Of a stretch of 64,000 nt of DNA, positions 17,901 through 28,300 are shown in pieces. Origin of the DNA: Bacillota bacterium (GTDB lineage: Bacteria; Bacillota; UBA4882; UBA8346); contig JAEYGI010000070.1 in the NCBI GenBank assembly GCA_023402395.1, positions 1 to 64,000 on the forward strand, given 5' to 3'. Made by a program: the position numbers and the translations under genes. How positions within the stretch are numbered: the first letter of the stretch is position 1; each line of letters opens with the position of its first letter. Under the pieces are notes generated by a model. The model saw nothing but the letters and a program-made list of their open reading frames with translations, did no database searches and had not been told where the DNA came from.

Positions 17901-19405
17901 GGCCGGAGTCCCAGTTCCCGAGAGATGAGGCGGCCCGGCAATTGATCCGCCGCTATGCGAGGAGCCATGGCCCGTTTACCGTTGCCCAACTCATCGAGCG
18001 TTACGGGTTCGGCGCAGAGGAGATCCGGGCCGAACTGGCGGCCATGGCCGTTGAAGGCTTTATCGAGAGCGGCCGCTTTCTGCCGGAAGGACGGGAGGAG
18101 GAATGGTGCGATCGTTCGATTCTGAAAGCTATCCATCGCCGATGCCTGTCCGTAGCCAGGCGGGAGGCGGAGCCAAAGCAATTCCGGCATCTGGCCGCTT
18201 TGTTGGCGGAATGGCAGGGCATGGGCGGAGAGCGGAGCGGGGCCGGGACGCTGTTGGAGGTGCTGTACCCCTTGATCTGGCTTTGGCTGCCGGCCGGGCT
18301 TTGGGAGCAGGCCGTCTTGCCGGCCCGGGTCGGCCATTATCAATCCGGATGGCTGGATCAAGCGATCGCCAGCGGTCAATATGTCTGGCGAGCCCGGACC
18401 AATGCCGGCCTCATGGAGATCCGGTTCGAACCGGTGCTCCCGGAAGAAGATTCATTGCTGATTCCCACTCGGTACCAGCCGGATCCGCTCGAGCCGCTGC
18501 CGCTCCAGACCAGTCTCGTAATCTCGGAAGCCGGCCGCAAAATCATCGAACTTCTGCGAAGCCGGGGCGCTTTATCTTTGCCCGCGATCCTCCAGGCCCT
18601 GAGCGCTGAAGCGGGAATCTCTTCTTCGCTCACGGTCTGGCAGGCCATCGAGGAGCTGATGCTGGCTGGGATGGTCACCAATGATTCGCTGGGACCGGTC
18701 CGCTATTTGCTCGGCGCAGGCCCGGCGACGGAACGGTTGGGGGCCAAGGGGGTCTTGAAACCGGCGGTCATCGCCCAGATGGGGCGCTGGGCATTATTGC
18801 CGCCGCTACTGGTCGAGGATCCGCGAGCCCAAGCGATCGGGTTGCTGCGCCGCTACGGGCTGGTCTGCCGGGAAATGGCCCAGGCCGAAGGAGCGGCCTG
18901 GGGAAGCCTATACCCCGTCTACGATCTCCTGGAGAGCGCGGGAAAGATCCGACGCGGCTATTTTATTGAAGGATTGAGCGGCATTCAATATGCCTTGCCC
19001 GAAGCGGTAGAGCGGTTGCGGGAGATCCGGAACTCAGTGGCTTGGACAGTTGCTTGGGACGACCCGGCGAACCCCGGCCGTTTTTTTCCAGATTTTCTCA
19101 CTGATCACCCTTGGCTCAATAGCCGGCCCCAGATACTTACTTTTGACTCCGGGACTCCGCTCATCGCCGCCAATTCGGAACGGAAGATCAGGCTTTTTAC
19201 AGCGCCGGACCTCACCCCGTCCCAACTGCAAAACGGTTTGACCTCCTTGACCCGGCTGTTAAGCCGGGGCCGGGATAAAATTACAATTGTTGCCATTAAC
19301 GGAACTCCGATAACCGAATGGGAGAGGCTACCTCATCTAATCAGTCTCGGTTATGAGAAAGGCTACAAAGAACTGACCCTCTGGCCATCCCGACAACAGA
19401 GTTGA
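14972..19405 (+). CDS. Lhr-type large ATP-dependent helicase
   Basis: At 1477 residues this is a full-length large helicase-related protein, a superfamily 2 enzyme linked to DNA repair. Visible motifs are the Walker A APTGSGKT at 45-52, DEIH near 172, the SAT motif near 212 and RVGRAGH near 375 in the second RecA domain. A winged-helix region and the Lhr core follow to about 870; the remaining 600 residues match the long C-terminal extension of bacterial Lhr. The start is TTG at 14972 with AGGAGG nine bases before it; no better start lies nearby. It is a single-gene unit with a strong terminator. Confidence 0.9.
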   Translation: MPHSSLSSFHPVVVKWFTRTFADLTPPQALGWPLIAAGENLLMLAPTGSGKTLAAFLKCLDWLYQEAEAGRTIDDGVKVLYISPLKALNNDIHRNLELPLQGIDCLNQELGAGLPMLATGVRSGDTPAAERRRMLKKPPQILITTPESLFLLLSSQASRILATVRFLILDEIHALFPTKRGVHLALSLERLEELVHRAMGDGYRPIQRIGLSATVQPLAETAAYLAGFDSSREPVRPRPVRIIDTGQRKRLDLQIDLPVPDLTDLPDRSIWPSIYEQLLKLIGEHRTTLIFVNNRRLAERITANLNQMAGKVLAMTHHGSVSKELRLQAEQMLQDGAIPCIVATSTLELGIDIGHIDLVIQIESPKEVGRGLQRVGRAGHVLGLASKGRIVPKTRADLLEAIVLLREMRAGRVESSKAPLNCLDILAQQIVAMATVRDRTAGELYQLIRGAYNYTTLSQADFENVLAMLAGMFQTEEFVELRPRVYWDRITGRISADSYGRYLVYSSGGTIPDRGYYGVYLSGSGAYLGELDEEFVYERRLNERFMLGTSAWRIEEIRRDRVIVTPAKSGEAMIPFWKAEQNGRPYELGCRIGAFLAIAAERLDRPGFRAWLERECGVDQPVATNLEGFLKGQQHSLGFLQTDRRLVVEEFPDEVGEWKVLLHSPYGLKVNTILGMLIRSDWETRHQMLVQSVPSDDGVIFHCPGGQSPPVIVWADLPLERLEEKVGEAVSETALFGVIFRHAAQRALILPRGAYGRKRNPLWLSRLKAGNLLNTVSRHPDFPLIIETYREILQDYFDLGGVRELLDGIRRGGITVERVRHDTPSPLAYGHLFNLVNNYMYENDAPKAERRAELFGLGRAALRSIVGERGFRDLFTNDAIRIVIEAVQGLDSLRAAPTLDRIQYWLEKTGDIRPDEITATFGEQDPLGLEVAEGLDRLCRSGRALRLLLGRSRRELFIPAVDRELYDVVWGAPEQPGPESQFPRDEAARQLIRRYARSHGPFTVAQLIERYGFGAEEIRAELAAMAVEGFIESGRFLPEGREEEWCDRSILKAIHRRCLSVARREAEPKQFRHLAALLAEWQGMGGERSGAGTLLEVLYPLIWLWLPAGLWEQAVLPARVGHYQSGWLDQAIASGQYVWRARTNAGLMEIRFEPVLPEEDSLLIPTRYQPDPLEPLPLQTSLVISEAGRKIIELLRSRGALSLPAILQALSAEAGISSSLTVWQAIEELMLAGMVTNDSLGPVRYLLGAGPATERLGAKGVLKPAVIAQMGRWALLPPLLVEDPRAQAIGLLRRYGLVCREMAQAEGAAWGSLYPVYDLLESAGKIRRGYFIEGLSGIQYALPEAVERLREIRNSVAWTVAWDDPANPGRFFPDFLTDHPWLNSRPQILTFDSGTPLIAANSERKIRLFTAPDLTPSQLQNGLTSLTRLLSRGRDKITIVAINGTPITEWERLPHLISLGYEKGYKELTLWPSRQQS

Positions 19406-19439
19406 AACGATATTCATCCGTCGCATAATTTGATCGATC

Positions 19440-19469
19440 AAAAAGCTATCCCGCCGGGATAGCTTTTTT
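19440..19469 (+). terminator. Intrinsic terminator of the helicase gene
   Basis: Stem GCTATCCC/GGGATAGC with a GCC loop is flanked by A and T runs, so it can act in both directions. Confidence 0.88.
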
Positions 19470-19694
19470 AGTTTTCAAGGTTGGAAGCGTGCTCTTTGGG
19501 GTGAAATTGACCACAAAAAACGCAAAGTTCGTTTGAAGTGCGCAAAATAGGCGCAGTTTTTTTGGATTAATTTAACTATAATTAAAATATCAGTTAACAT
19601 TTAAAAAATTCATAATTATAGACGCGATAGGAGGTGAAGACGTTCAAAGCTCACGGTCCTTGAGAGTTTAGTAAAAAATGAAGGAGGGTTTACA

Positions 19695-21677
19695 TTGAAA
19701 CACAGACAGCAATTGTGGATTGGTCTGATAGTCCTGGTTTTAGGGCTACTGACGATGGGTACCGGGCCAAACGCCAACGCCGCCACGCTGTTCAGCGAGG
19801 ACTTCGAGGACGGTAACTCCACCGGTTGGTCCACTTCCAACGGCAGTTGGTCAGTGGTAACCGACGGCAATAGGGTGTACAAGCAATCCAGCACTTCCAC
19901 GACAGCTCACGCTTATAACGGGACCGCCAGTTGGGCCGCTTATTCGGTGCAGGCCCGGGTCAAAGCGTTGAGCTTCAACGGGACTGCCCGTTATTTCGGC
20001 CTCCTAGCCCGCTATCAGAGTTCCAGCAATTATTATTTCCTGGCGCTCAGTAACGCGGGTACGCTTGAAATCCGCAAGAAAGTCGGCGGTTCTGTTACGG
20101 TCCTAGCTTCCAAGTCGTATACCGTGGCCACTGGAACCTGGTACACCCTTAAATTCGATCTCAACGGCAACGCGCTGCAGGCTTATGTGAACGGTATCCT
20201 AGAGTTATCGGCTATGGACTCATCCTTTACCGCCGGAAAGATCGGATGTACCACTTATAATGCCAGCGCTGAGTTTGATGATATTTTGGTCGACGGCGTC
20301 GGAGCCGTAACCCCAACTCCGACACCAAGCAGCGCGACTCCTACACCGACACCGTCAACTGCCACCCCGACACCAACGCCATCGACAGCCACCCCGACTC
20401 CGACACCGAGTAGCGCCACCCCAACTCCGGCGACAACCCCAACTCCGACCAGCAGTCCGGTGGTGGGTGAATTCTATGTATCGCCCTCTGGTAACGACAG
20501 TAACCCCGGTACCATTGCCCAACCCTTCTATTCCCTGGCCAAAGCGGTGGCAATCGCCGGACCGGGCAGCACGATCTACATGAGAGGCGGAACTTATCAG
20601 TATACCGCGACTATTAATTTGACCCAAGCCGGAACTGCGGCCGCTCCGATCAAAATCCTCGCCTATCAAAATGAGAAACCGGTGCTTAGCTGGTCAACCT
20701 GGGCGCCGGCCAGTGAAACGATCCGGGGCGCGGCCCGGGGAATTAAGGTTACGATGACTGCCAGTTACTATTATATCAAAGGGCTTGAGATCGCTTACGC
20801 CCCGGACAATGGCGTCAAATGCGAAGGAAATCATATCACCTTCGACCAATGTGTCTTTCATCATAACGGCGATTCGGGGATCCAAATCGGTCTGAACAAA
20901 GATGATTATGACGCCAATCCCGATCCGGAACACTATGCCGCCTACAACAGCGTCATCAATTGCGATTCATACCGGAATGCCGATCCCGCCACCAGCTATG
21001 AGAATGCCGATGGTTTCGCCTGTAAACTCTATGCCGGCAAGGACAATTATTTCTACGGCTGCCGCGCCTGGGAAAACGCGGATGACGGCTGGGATTGTTA
21101 TCAGACCAATTACTTGATCACCATCGAGAACTGCTGGACTTGGCATAACGGCGATCCGGCCATCTGGGGACTGTCATCGTTCTCGGGGGATGGCAATGGC
21201 TTCAAGCTTGGCGGCGATGACGCACCCTGCCCGATCCTGGTCAAGAATTGCGTGGCCTTTGACCTGCCGTACGGCGCCTGCAGCGGCTTTAGCGACAACA
21301 ATAACGGCCAGGCGGTTACCATTTATAATAGCGTGGCCTGGAAATGCGGCCGCTCGTTCAATATGAACGAACAGCCTCATGTCATCAAGAATTGCGTCGA
21401 TTTCGACTCTACCCGGTTGGCCCCGCGCGATTTTGACTCGCAAGTGATTCACGAATATAACAGTTGGAATCTTTCGGGCATCGTTGCCAATTATGACGAC
21501 TTCATCAGTACTAATGTCAGTGACGCCATCGCCGCGCGTCAGGCGGACGGCAGCCTGCCAGATAATGGATTCGCAAAGCTAAAAGCGGGAAGCGATCTGA
21601 TTAATAAGGGAGTTAATGTTGGAATACCGTATTATGGCACGGCTCCAGATCTGGGAGCATATGAAAGTAACTATTAA
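19695..21677 (+). CDS. Secreted PL9-type pectate lyase with jelly-roll domain
   Basis: A signal peptide (residues 1-29) is followed by a LamG/DUF1080-like jelly-roll domain (about 30-200) that probably binds carbohydrate. A linker of about 50 residues made of repeated TPTPS units comes next, then a right-handed parallel beta-helix. The helix carries the family PL9 hallmark ENADGFACKLYAG, whose lysine is the expected base, and YGCRAWENADDGWDCYQ with its calcium-binding aspartates. PL9 enzymes cleave polygalacturonate or related uronans outside the cell. TTG start with AAGGAGGG upstream. A close paralogue lies 123 bases downstream. Confidence 0.85.
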   Translation: MKHRQQLWIGLIVLVLGLLTMGTGPNANAATLFSEDFEDGNSTGWSTSNGSWSVVTDGNRVYKQSSTSTTAHAYNGTASWAAYSVQARVKALSFNGTARYFGLLARYQSSSNYYFLALSNAGTLEIRKKVGGSVTVLASKSYTVATGTWYTLKFDLNGNALQAYVNGILELSAMDSSFTAGKIGCTTYNASAEFDDILVDGVGAVTPTPTPSSATPTPTPSTATPTPTPSTATPTPTPSSATPTPATTPTPTSSPVVGEFYVSPSGNDSNPGTIAQPFYSLAKAVAIAGPGSTIYMRGGTYQYTATINLTQAGTAAAPIKILAYQNEKPVLSWSTWAPASETIRGAARGIKVTMTASYYYIKGLEIAYAPDNGVKCEGNHITFDQCVFHHNGDSGIQIGLNKDDYDANPDPEHYAAYNSVINCDSYRNADPATSYENADGFACKLYAGKDNYFYGCRAWENADDGWDCYQTNYLITIENCWTWHNGDPAIWGLSSFSGDGNGFKLGGDDAPCPILVKNCVAFDLPYGACSGFSDNNNGQAVTIYNSVAWKCGRSFNMNEQPHVIKNCVDFDSTRLAPRDFDSQVIHEYNSWNLSGIVANYDDFISTNVSDAIAARQADGSLPDNGFAKLKAGSDLINKGVNVGIPYYGTAPDLGAYESNY

Positions 21678-21703
21678 AAGCTGAAGGTTGGGAAGTGACG
21701 GGT

Positions 21704-21733
21704 ATAAAGGGCTATCGTCGGATAGCCCTTTAT
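21704..21733 (+). terminator. Intrinsic terminator between the two lyase genes
   Basis: A 12-bp perfect stem TAAAGGGCTATC/GATAGCCCTTTA with a GTCG loop separates the paralogues, so each probably has its own transcript. Confidence 0.85.
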
Positions 21734-21800
21734 TGGCCGTCATGCGTTATCATGGCGAAATCAGATCAGTCGTTCGTTAACGACTAAAGGAGGACTGACA

Positions 21801-23822
21801 GTGAATCCAAAGATTGGCATGTTCGGTCTGGCGTTGATCTTCGTTTTGCTGCTGGCGTTGACCGCCGGCCCAATGGTGAGTGCCGCCGTGTTATTCAGCG
21901 ACGATTTCGAAGATAACAACTCCACAGGCTGGAGCACCAATGGCGGCAGTTGGTCGGTGGCGACCGACGGTACCCGGGTTTATAAGCAGACCAGTACTTC
22001 AACGACGGCTCATGCCTATACCGGCAATTCCGCCTGGACCAATTATTCGATCCAGGCCCGGGCAAAGGCGCTATCGCTTGGGTCGAACGGTTATTTCGGC
22101 CTGCTCGTCCGGTTTCAAAGTTCCAGCAATTATTATGCGTTGACGCTCGGCAACTCGGGAAAGGTGGAGCTTCGCAAAAAAATCGGAGGTTCGACCACCA
22201 TCCTGGCGTCCAAGGCCTACTCGGTAACCGCCGGCACCTGGTATACGATGAAGCTGGTGGTGAACGGGACCGCGCTGCAAGGATATGTCAATGGCGCATT
22301 GGAATTGTCGGCCGCCGATTCTTCCCTGGCCTCGGGAAAGGCGGGGGTATTCACCTATAACACCAGCGCGGTGTTTGACGATATCTTCATTGAAGAGCTG
22401 AACGGCGGAACTGCCACGCCGACCCCAGCCGTTTCCAACACTCCGACACCCACACCGGCTACGACTCCAACTCCAACTCCAACCCCGTCAACCGCGACGC
22501 CGACACCGACCCCGGTACCAGCGACACCCACTCCGACGTTACCGCCGGCCACCCCGACCCCAACTCCGTCAGGACCGGTTCCCACCGGAACAGTCATCAA
22601 CCTTTATCCCCAATCGGGCATAGACAATTCGATTCCGATTGGGAACGCCATCAGGAACGCTTTGCCGGGAGCCACGATTATTTTAAATGCCGGAACTTAC
22701 TCTTGCAAAACCGTTATTGAACTGGATCCGGCGACCGGAGCGCACTCCGGCAATGCCAGCGCTCCGATCCGGATTATCGCCAACGGGCGGGTTGACCTGG
22801 ACTTCAGCGGCCAGCAAGAACTGTACGGAAGCAACGGCGATTTGAAAAAAGATTATCGCGGAATCGTGATCCGACCTTATGTCGATTATTTGTACTTTAA
22901 AGGACTGGATATTCATCACGCCGGTGATAACGGAGTTAAGTGCGAGGGCAGCTACAATACCTTCGAGCAGTGCGTTTTCCGTGAAAACGGTGACACCGGG
23001 CTTCAGATCGGTTTGAACAAGGATACCCTGACTTCCAATCCGGACCCTTACGCGATCGCCGCTTATAATAAAGTAATCAACTGCGACGCTTACCTAAACT
23101 ACGATACCCAGGCCTCGGGGGGCAATGCGGACGGCTTCGCCTGCAAGATGTACGCCGGCGAGCGGAACTATTTCTTCGGCTGCCGCGCCTGGGAGAACTC
23201 CGACGATGGTTGGGATTTTTATCTGGGCAACGCCGACATCACCCTGGAAAGCTGCTGGACCTGGCAGAACGGGAAGGACAGCGGCAACGGCAACGGCTTC
23301 AAACTCGGCAGCGGCAAAGAGGCGGCCGAATCGCGCGGCATCCGGACCGTTTTGCGTTGCATCGCGGTGGCCAACAAGAAGAAAGGCTTCGATCAGAACA
23401 ATTGCACCCGGCCGCTGTTCCTCTATAATAACACCGGATGGAACAACGGGGAAAAAGACTACTATTTCAAGGAGTCCTCCGCGGTTTCCGGCATGCCCAG
23501 CGTCTTTCGGAATAATGTCATCATCCCGACCGGCGATGATGTCTATCCCAGCGCCTTGGGGGACAATAACAGCTGGAATCTGACAACGGTCACGGTGACC
23601 AGCGCCGATTTTGCAAGCGTTGACTTGGCGTTGGCCAAGGCGGCGCGCCAGAGCGACGGGAGCTTGCCGAATAACGGCTTCGGCCAGTTGGTTTCCGGCA
23701 GCGACCTGATCGACAAAGGGTTGATCGTTCCGGGGATCCGGTACTCCGGCTCCGCCCCGGACCTCGGCGCGTCTGAAACCGGGCTGGGTAACGGCAACTA
23801 TGCCTATCCCGGAACCCCCTGA
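21801..23822 (+). CDS. Second secreted PL9-type pectate lyase (paralogue)
   Basis: Same architecture as the preceding gene: signal peptide, jelly-roll domain starting FSDDFEDNNSTGW, TPTP-rich linker (about 205-262) and PL9 beta-helix with GNADGFACKMYAGE and GCRAWENSDDGWDFY. The 673-residue protein aligns with its neighbour over the whole length but differs in the helix and the C-terminal 40 residues, so the pair is a diverged tandem duplication, perhaps with different substrate preference. GTG start, GGAGG upstream. The KDPG aldolase at 6747 could consume the end product of uronate breakdown. Confidence 0.85.
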   Translation: MNPKIGMFGLALIFVLLLALTAGPMVSAAVLFSDDFEDNNSTGWSTNGGSWSVATDGTRVYKQTSTSTTAHAYTGNSAWTNYSIQARAKALSLGSNGYFGLLVRFQSSSNYYALTLGNSGKVELRKKIGGSTTILASKAYSVTAGTWYTMKLVVNGTALQGYVNGALELSAADSSLASGKAGVFTYNTSAVFDDIFIEELNGGTATPTPAVSNTPTPTPATTPTPTPTPSTATPTPTPVPATPTPTLPPATPTPTPSGPVPTGTVINLYPQSGIDNSIPIGNAIRNALPGATIILNAGTYSCKTVIELDPATGAHSGNASAPIRIIANGRVDLDFSGQQELYGSNGDLKKDYRGIVIRPYVDYLYFKGLDIHHAGDNGVKCEGSYNTFEQCVFRENGDTGLQIGLNKDTLTSNPDPYAIAAYNKVINCDAYLNYDTQASGGNADGFACKMYAGERNYFFGCRAWENSDDGWDFYLGNADITLESCWTWQNGKDSGNGNGFKLGSGKEAAESRGIRTVLRCIAVANKKKGFDQNNCTRPLFLYNNTGWNNGEKDYYFKESSAVSGMPSVFRNNVIIPTGDDVYPSALGDNNSWNLTTVTVTSADFASVDLALAKAARQSDGSLPNNGFGQLVSGSDLIDKGLIVPGIRYSGSAPDLGASETGLGNGNYAYPGTP

Positions 23823-23845
23823 AAAATTAACCCGTTTACCAACAA

Positions 23846-23877
23846 GCGGGCTGCGCCTTCCGGTGCAGCCCGCTTTG
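23846..23877 (+). terminator. Intrinsic terminator of the second lyase gene
   Basis: A 10-bp stem AGCGGGCTGC/GCAGCCCGCT is followed by a short T run. Confidence 0.75.
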
Positions 23878-24178
23878 CGGGATTGGGCAAAATTTTCACG
23901 CATCATCATAACTGAACGTAGTACCCGCACCCTGGATATTCTTCGGCGCCGTTTCCGAAAAAGAAGGGTTCTCATCATCCCGCCGGTAATCACAAATCCC
24001 ATCCCCAAATCCGCCTTTACCCTCATTTATCCGAAAGTTCACCAAATGGACACAAATCCTCCAATCGCTGTTCACGAAGAACCTTTATAATCCAAAAGAA
24101 TACGACATCTCCCGTTTTTTAAGTTTTGTGATGGTTTGGAAAATATCTGGAATCTACAAGAAAGTCAAGGTGAGGTCG
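23878..24178. other. Intergenic region before the efflux operon
   Basis: No coding frame or clear structure is visible in these 300 bases. They should contain the promoter of the RND operon, but I see no convincing -35/-10 pair and no obvious operator. Confidence 0.35.
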
Positions 24179-25285
24179 ATGAAAAAAGTCGTTGTCCTGC
24201 TGGGAACCTTTCTGATTATCGGACTGATCGTCTTTACGCTCTTCAAAAACAAAGCGGAGATCGCCCATGAAGCCAGACTGAATCCGATCACTTCCTATCC
24301 GGTCACCGTAGTGGCGGCGACCCGTCAGAACCTCAGTCAAAATATTTCCCAAGTCGGGGTGATTGCCGCCAATAACGAGGTGGCGGTGGTCTCGCAGTTG
24401 GCGGGGAAAGTAACCGCGGTGCTGGTGCAGCCGGGTGCTTACATTCGGGCCGGGAGCCCCATTGTCCGGGTGGAAAATGAAATTCCCCAATCCAAGCTAA
24501 CCTCGGCCCAGACCAGCTATGAGACGGCCAAAAAAGATTTGGAGCGTTCCGTCCTGCTGCATCAGAAGGGACTGATCGCCGATTCGGAACTGGATGCCGT
24601 CCGGCAAGCGCTGAAGGCGGCGGAGGCCAGCTACGTTCAGGCCCAGCATGATTACAACAATGCGGTGATCACCTCGCCCATTTCCGGAATTGTCGCTTCG
24701 CGGCCGGCCAATCTCGGCGCCATGCTGACCAGTGGAACCGTTGTCGCCGAAGTGGTCGACACGTCCCGGTTCAAAATGAACCTGAACATTAGTGAAGAGT
24801 ACGCCTTTAAATTAAAAGCCGGCGACCAGGTGGCCATCGCCAGCGATGTTTACCCCGGAGTGCAATTCAAGGGCAGGATTCACAGCATCAGTGTCAAGGG
24901 TGACGCCAATCACACCTATCCCGTTGAAATAGATATCCCCAACTCCGGCAAAGAGCATCCACTGAAATCCGGGATGTACGGCACGGCATCGTTTACCCTG
25001 CCCAGCCTGAACGCGCTAACCATTCCCAGAATCACTTTGGTTGGCAGCAGGAAAATGCCTCAAGTATACGTGGTGGAAGCGGGCAAGGCCCGATTGCGGG
25101 ATCTGGTGATCGGCCCGGAAGCCGGGACCGATCTGGTGGTATTGGAAGGGCTGAACGAAGGGGATCAGGTGGTCTTCAGCGGCCAGGACAATTTGAAGGA
25201 CGGGTCCGGGGTCAACGTGATCTCCGGCGACGCGGAGCGGAGCGAGTCGGCCGGGACCGACCGGAAGCAACCCCGCCGTTCCTGA
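24179..25285 (+). CDS. RND efflux periplasmic adaptor (membrane fusion protein)
   Basis: ATG at 24179 (AAGGTGAGG just upstream) gives 368 residues: an N-terminal membrane anchor (VVVLLGTFLIIGLIVFTLF), a lipoyl half-motif (GKVTAVLVQPGAYIRAGSPIVRV), an alpha-helical hairpin near 100-165, the second lipoyl half (TSPISGIVASRPANLGAMLTSG), a beta-barrel and a membrane-proximal domain. It belongs to the AcrA/MexA group, here held by a helix rather than a lipid, and bridges the inner-membrane pump to a TolC channel. First gene of a three-gene operon. Confidence 0.92.
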   Translation: MKKVVVLLGTFLIIGLIVFTLFKNKAEIAHEARLNPITSYPVTVVAATRQNLSQNISQVGVIAANNEVAVVSQLAGKVTAVLVQPGAYIRAGSPIVRVENEIPQSKLTSAQTSYETAKKDLERSVLLHQKGLIADSELDAVRQALKAAEASYVQAQHDYNNAVITSPISGIVASRPANLGAMLTSGTVVAEVVDTSRFKMNLNISEEYAFKLKAGDQVAIASDVYPGVQFKGRIHSISVKGDANHTYPVEIDIPNSGKEHPLKSGMYGTASFTLPSLNALTIPRITLVGSRKMPQVYVVEAGKARLRDLVIGPEAGTDLVVLEGLNEGDQVVFSGQDNLKDGSGVNVISGDAERSESAGTDRKQPRRS

Positions 25286-25315
25286 GCGGATTCCCAAATT
25301 TGAAAAGGAATTAGG

Positions 25316-28300
25316 GTGAAGCAGATGACCATTACCGAACTATCGATCAAGCGCCCGATCTTGATCATCGTGATCTTCGCGGCCCTTACCCTGCTGGGCG
25401 GATTCGGCTATCAGCAGTTGAAATATGAGTTGTTTCCCAGCGTCAATATTCCGGTGGTGAGCATTAGCACCGATTATCCGGGCGCATCGGCCACGGTGGT
25501 TGAATCGGCGGTCACCGAAAAGATCGAAAACGCTGTCTCCGGGCTGGACAAAATCGAGTCGATCACCTCCAACTCGACCGAGGGCAACTCACGGGTCATG
25601 ATCGAATTCACGCAAGAGGCTAATATTGATATCGCGCTGCAGGAAGCCCAGCGCAAAGTGTACTCCATTCTCAAGCAGCTGCCGGATGCCGTCTCCACTC
25701 CCACGCTGAACAAGATCTCCATGGACGAGCAACCGATTATGACTATCGGATTTACCAGCAACCTTCCTGATGTCCAATTTTACCAGTTAATGAACGACTA
25801 TATCTCCCAGGCCGTTTCGCGGGTGCCCGGCGTCGGCCAGGTTAACATCAACGGCGGCCGGGAACGGGAGATCCAGGTCAATCTGGATCCGGACCGGCTG
25901 CGGGGCTACGACTTGTCGCCGCTGCAAGTGTTGAGCGCTATTCAAGCCGGGAATCAGGAGTATCCCACCGGAACGGTCAAAGACTCCGATTATCAGTTTT
26001 CAGTGCGGCTGGCCGGCAAGTTTCAGTCCCTGAGCGATCTGCGCCGGCTGATCATTGGCAAGTCCGGCGGCGGAGCGGTCCGCCTCTCCGATGTGGCCGA
26101 GGTTTTCGACGGGAAAAAAGATGTCACGAGTATCACCCGGGTCGACGGGCTCAACTCGTTGAGCCTGGTGGTCCGGAAGCAATCCGATGCCAACGCGGTG
26201 GAGGTCAGCCGCGCGGTCCGTGAAGAGTTGAAAAGGCTGGAGGGACAATACCGGAGTTACAACCTCCATACCAAAGTTGCCTCCGATACTTCTACCTTCA
26301 TTGTGGATTCGGCTGACGCCGTCAAGGAAGACCTGCTGTTCGCCATCTTACTGGTGGCCGGCGTCATGCTGGTTTTTTTGCATAGCATCCGGAACTCAAT
26401 CATCGTGATGGTGGCCATCCCGACCTCACTGGTGGTGACCTTTATCGGCATGTGGGCCCTGGGGTTCACCCTGAATATCATTACTTTGCTGGCGCTGTCG
26501 CTGATCATCGGAATCCTGGTCGACGACGCCATCGTGGTCCTGGAAAACATCTACCGCCATCTGGAGCTGGGGGAGGACAGCCGCGTCGCGGCGCTCAAAG
26601 GCCGGAACGAGATCGGGTTCACGGCGTTGTCGATTACACTAGTCGACGTGGTGGTCTATCTGCCGCTGGCCTTGGTCGGCGGGATGATTGGCGGCATGCT
26701 GAAACAGTTCGCCCTGGTCATCGTGGTATCCACTCTCACCAGCCTGTTTGTATCCTTTACGGTCACGCCGATGCTGGCGTCCCGTTTCAGCCGGTTGCAG
26801 CAATTGACCGACGGCACCCTGATGGGCCGGTTCGGCCGGTGGTTTGAAGGGGTTTACCAGGTCATCACCGATGATTATCTGAAGATACTCCGGCTTTGCC
26901 TGCGGCATCCCGGCAAGGTGCTGTTAGTGGCCGGACTGCTGTTCGTGGCCGCCTTGTCCCTGATCCCGTTCGGGTTTATCGGTTCCGAGTTCATTCCCCA
27001 GGCCGATCAGGGTCAGATCGCCATCGACCTTCAGCTTCCGCCCGGCACCAAGCTGGAGCGGACCAATGAAATCGTGCAAATCGTTGAGAGGCAAGTCTCG
27101 CAAATGCCGGGAGTGGAAACGGTATACGCCTCGGTCGGCTCCGGCAGCACTGGCGGCGGCCGGGACAACCGGGGTTATGTGAACGTGGCATTGGTCCCCA
27201 AATCGCAACGTTCGTTCAGCACCGATCAGTTCGGCGCCATGGTCCGCCGGGCGGTCCGCTTGACCGGCGTCAAAATGTATATCTCCCAGCCCAACAGCAT
27301 GGGTGGCGGCGGATCGGCCCCGGTGCAGGTGGCGGTGATGGGCCAAAGCTGGGAGACGGTGATGGAGACCGCCCTGCGCGTCCAGAAGCTGGTCGAGCAG
27401 ATTCCCGGGACTTCCGATGTCCGGCTGTCGTCGGATGACGGGAACCCGGAGATGAATATCGCGGTCAATCGCGACAAAATGGCCGATCTGGGGCTGGACA
27501 TCGATACCGTCGGTGAGACCCTGGAGTTGGGACTCACCGGCAATACCGACTCGAGATTCACCGACAACGGCATCGACTATGACATCAACGTCCGGCTCGA
27601 TCAGGCCAGCCGGGTCCGTACCGACGCCATCGCCGACCTGGTCGTGGCCAATAAGTCCGGCCAGTTGATCCCCTTGAATCAATTCGCGACCGTCACCCCG
27701 GCCACCGGCCCCACCGTGATCCAGCGCCGGAACCGCAGTTTTTCGATCTCGGTGACCTCGCGCGCCATCGGACGGTCCAGCGGCGATATCGGCCAGGATA
27801 TCACGGCCGCTTTAGCAAAAGAGAAACTGCCCTACGGCGTCACCACCACGTTCGTCGGGAACCTCAAGAACCAGGCCGAGTCCTTTGGCAGCCTGGGCGT
27901 AGCGCTGCTGGCGGCCATCATTTTCGTGTACCTGATCATGGCGGCGCTCTATAACTCGTTCATCTACCCGCTCTCGGTGCTGTTCGCGGTGCCGCTGGCG
28001 GTGATCGGCGCCTTGCTGGCGCTGGCGCTGACCAAGAAAACCCTGGCGGTCTTCTCGATCATGGGTGTCATCATGCTGGTCGGTTTGGTGAGCAAGAACG
28101 CCATCTTGCTGGTGGACTTCACCAACCGGGCCCGGGAAGAGGAAGGGCTCGGCGTCGAGGAGGCGCTGGTCGAGGCGGGCCGGGAGCGGCTGCGGCCGAT
28201 TTTAATGACCACGCTGACCATGATCCTGGGCATGATTCCCTTGGCAACATCGGGCGCCACCGGCTCTGAGTTCAAAACTGGGCTTGGCTGGGCGTTGATC

